Below the pieces are notes generated by a model. The model was given only the letters and a program-made list of their open reading frames with translations, did no database searches and was not told where the DNA came from. 5,554 bases of DNA, from assembly GCA_026692885.1 (NCBI GenBank), contig JAPLNJ010000703.1:1-5554 (forward strand). The letters are read 5' to 3'. This document shows positions 4,111 to 5,554 of the stretch, piece by piece. Numbering within the stretch: the first letter of the stretch is position 1; each line of letters begins with the position of its first letter. The stretch comes from Planctomycetota bacterium. GTDB lineage: Bacteria; Planctomycetota; Planctomycetia; Pirellulales; Pirellulaceae. The translations under genes were made by a program, and so were the position numbers.

Positions 4111-5457
4111 ATGTCACGTTTACGGATCATGAGCAGCCTGTTGGTGTTCCTGTTACTCAGCGGCGCGGCCGGGGCGCAAGACGCCTTACAGGCCGACGCC
4201 GAGAAGCCAATTCCTGCCGCGCAGACCGAGGATGCCTCTGTGCCGTCTGCGCCATCCCACCAAGTTCCGCCGGCGAACGAAAATGCCGGAGCGAGCGAAG
4301 CGAATCGGCCCGCCTCGGCCAAGCCGCAGCTGTCGCCACGAGGGGCTGAGACGAACGACGCCTCGGCGGCACAGCCACCGGAGTTGTCTCCCGAAGCACA
4401 GCGGCGGCGTGATGAACTACGGCGCTGCTTGGCGTACTATTTTCTGCGGCCGGAAACCACGGCCGAGCGTGCCCCTTGGGGCGCCATGCACGCCATCGTG
4501 GGTTTCGGTGTGGACACGGCCTTGGACGCCGGCCACGAGAAAGTCAACGCCATCGGCTGGCTGTGTTGGAATCGATCCTGCGGTGGCATGCAGCTGTTCT
4601 ACGCGGATCGTGGCCAAGTGATCGCGCCGATCGGACCCGGGTACCAAGGACACGAAGGGCAGTTCCTCCAGGTCATGGCCCTGTCCCGCGTGCCGAAAGA
4701 CTACGCCATGAAAGTCAACGGTCAGGAATTCTCGATTGCAGATTTGGTCAAACGTGAACAACTGACTTGCCAAAGCCGCACCGAATTGAGCTTCAAGCTG
4801 GTGGGGTTGTCCCATTACCTGGACAGCGATGCGACCTGGCAGAACCAATCCGGCGAGTCCTGGAGCCTGGAGCGTCTGATCCAGGAGGAGTTGGCCCAAC
4901 CGGTGAACAATGGTGTGGCCTGCGGCGGTTCGCACCGTCTGATGGGACTGGGCTACGCTGTTCGCAAACGCGAACGGCGCGGCGAGCCGGTCACCGGACA
5001 GTGGATGCGGGCCAAGCAGTGCGTGCAAAATCATGCGGCCTATGCCTTTCGCGTTCAGAACGTCGACGGCAGCTTCAGTACCAATTGGTTCGAAGGCTCT
5101 GGCAACTCGGCAGATCTCGAACGGAAGCTGAACACGACGGGACACACGCTCGAATGGCTGCTGCTCTCGCTGCCGGACGAGCAGTTGCAGGATCCCCGTT
5201 TGACGCAGGCCGCCCAGTTCCTGACGGCGTTGATGTGGACGCATCGCAGTCAACCCTGGTACATCGGTGCCAAGGGGCATGCGCTTCACGCTTTGACGCT
5301 GTACGACGAACGGGTGTTCGGCGGCAAACCGGGACAGCGCGGCGCCGAGTTGGCCCCGTTTACGGATCAAGTCGCCGCAGAGGGACCGCCCGTGCGGAGG
5401 AATGAACCCGCGACTTCGCCTGCGGCGGGTCGTCCACGGGCCTACCGGACACGCTGA
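4111..5457 (+). CDS. Exported planctomycete-type conserved protein, probable alpha/alpha-toroid domain
   Basis: The protein is 448 residues from the ATG at 4111. Residues 1-22 are a signal peptide (MSRLRIMSSLLVFLLLSGAAGA) with AGA|QD cleavage. Residues 23-90 are an Ala/Pro/Glu-rich low-complexity linker. From about 95 to 415 there is a helical domain with strongly patterned blocks: IVGFGVD (129-135), WLCWNRSCGG (150-159), GYQGHEGQFL (177-186), KLVGLSHYLDSD (229-240), ACGGSHRLMGLGYA (270-283), QNVDGSFSTNWF (326-337), TTGHTLEWLL (342-351) and GHALHAL (389-395). The repeated G-x-H turns between helices suggest the toroid fold of terpenoid cyclases and related proteins, but no DxDD or other known catalytic motif is seen. 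I recognise it as a widespread planctomycete family without known function. The conserved His and Cys could form a metal site; that is inference. The last 30 or so residues are a basic, disordered tail. Confidence 0.8.
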   Translation: MSRLRIMSSLLVFLLLSGAAGAQDALQADAEKPIPAAQTEDASVPSAPSHQVPPANENAGASEANRPASAKPQLSPRGAETNDASAAQPPELSPEAQRRRDELRRCLAYYFLRPETTAERAPWGAMHAIVGFGVDTALDAGHEKVNAIGWLCWNRSCGGMQLFYADRGQVIAPIGPGYQGHEGQFLQVMALSRVPKDYAMKVNGQEFSIADLVKREQLTCQSRTELSFKLVGLSHYLDSDATWQNQSGESWSLERLIQEELAQPVNNGVACGGSHRLMGLGYAVRKRERRGEPVTGQWMRAKQCVQNHAAYAFRVQNVDGSFSTNWFEGSGNSADLERKLNTTGHTLEWLLLSLPDEQLQDPRLTQAAQFLTALMWTHRSQPWYIGAKGHALHALTLYDERVFGGKPGQRGAELAPFTDQVAAEGPPVRRNEPATSPAAGRPRAYRTR

Positions 5458-5554
5458 GCCGGATTCGAGAGCAGCTTGGGGGCAGGCGTCTGCCGAAAGC
5501 GGGCGCGGGTCGCTATTCGGTCTGGGGCGATGCCGTGGCCCGCCGGGCACAGAT
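5458..5554. other. Window tail without an identifiable gene
   Basis: These 97 bases follow the stop of the exported protein. One plus-strand frame (5406 to the edge) stays open and reads plausibly, but it has no ATG, GTG or TTG start. A small GGCAG-gcgt-CTGCC hairpin (5481-5494) has only 5-bp arms and no T-tract, so I do not call it a terminator. Confidence 0.5.

Noticed and set aside
5481..5494. Small GGCAG/CTGCC hairpin after the last gene as a terminator
   Set aside because: The stem is only 5 bp and no T-tract follows.
4417..5550. A 377-codon open frame on the minus strand opposite the exported toroid-like gene
   Set aside because: It lacks recognisable domains, is rich in Arg, Gly and Pro as antisense frames of GC-rich genes are, and overlaps a plus-strand gene with a signal peptide and conserved blocks.
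1..5554. CRISPR array, tRNA or rRNA gene, insertion sequence or integrase
   Set aside because: I saw no regularly spaced repeats, tRNA-like T-loop, transposase or integrase motif, or terminal inverted repeats in the window.

Overview
This 5.55 kb bacterial window (GC-rich, roughly 60% by eye) looks like chromosome from a planctomycete, probably of the Pirellulales type. Three things suggest this. The long secreted protein at 4111-5457 has the signature blocks I associate with a planctomycete-restricted conserved family. The secreted protein at 758-1723 is of a kind I have seen mainly in that phylum. A sulfatase-fold gene fits the sulfatase-rich genomes of these bacteria. The taxonomy is recognition from memory, not a search result.

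Layout: (1) 1-687, plus strand: the 3' part of an MBL-fold metallohydrolase (COG1237-like), entering from the left edge. (2) 709-737: a perfect 11-bp hairpin between convergent genes. (3) 758-1723, minus strand: a secreted, probably beta-sandwich protein of unknown function, with two abutting hairpins in its leader. (4) 1724-2202: about 480 bp with no convincing gene, holding a weak CxxC-type short frame and one copy of an 18-bp repeat. (5) 2203-3540, plus strand: a full-length, membrane-anchored or exported sulfatase-fold protein in which almost every catalytic residue is replaced. (6) 3588-3980, plus strand: a NifX/NafY-like (COG1433, PF02579) small cofactor-binding protein, preceded by the second copy of the 18-bp repeat. 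(7) 3981-4110: a spacer with a nested inverted repeat and a sharp dyad. (8) 4111-5457, plus strand: an exported protein with an Ala/Pro-rich linker and a conserved, probably alpha/alpha-toroid domain. (9) 5458-5554: no identifiable gene.

The sulfatase-like gene and the NifX-like gene are 47 bp apart on the same strand and could be cotranscribed. The 4111 gene follows in the same direction after a structured 130-bp spacer and may have its own control. COG1237 MBL proteins and COG1433 proteins do occur near each other in other bacteria, but here they are separated by an opposite-strand gene, so a shared pathway is only a suggestion.

The most notable item is the sulfatase-like protein. The reading frame and fold landmarks are intact, but the formylglycine residue, its Pro and Arg partners, the GKWHLG Lys and His, the later His residues, the Asp-Asn metal ligands and the second active-site Lys are all changed. 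Two of those positions have become Cys. It looks like a pseudoenzyme with a repurposed pocket, not a decaying gene.
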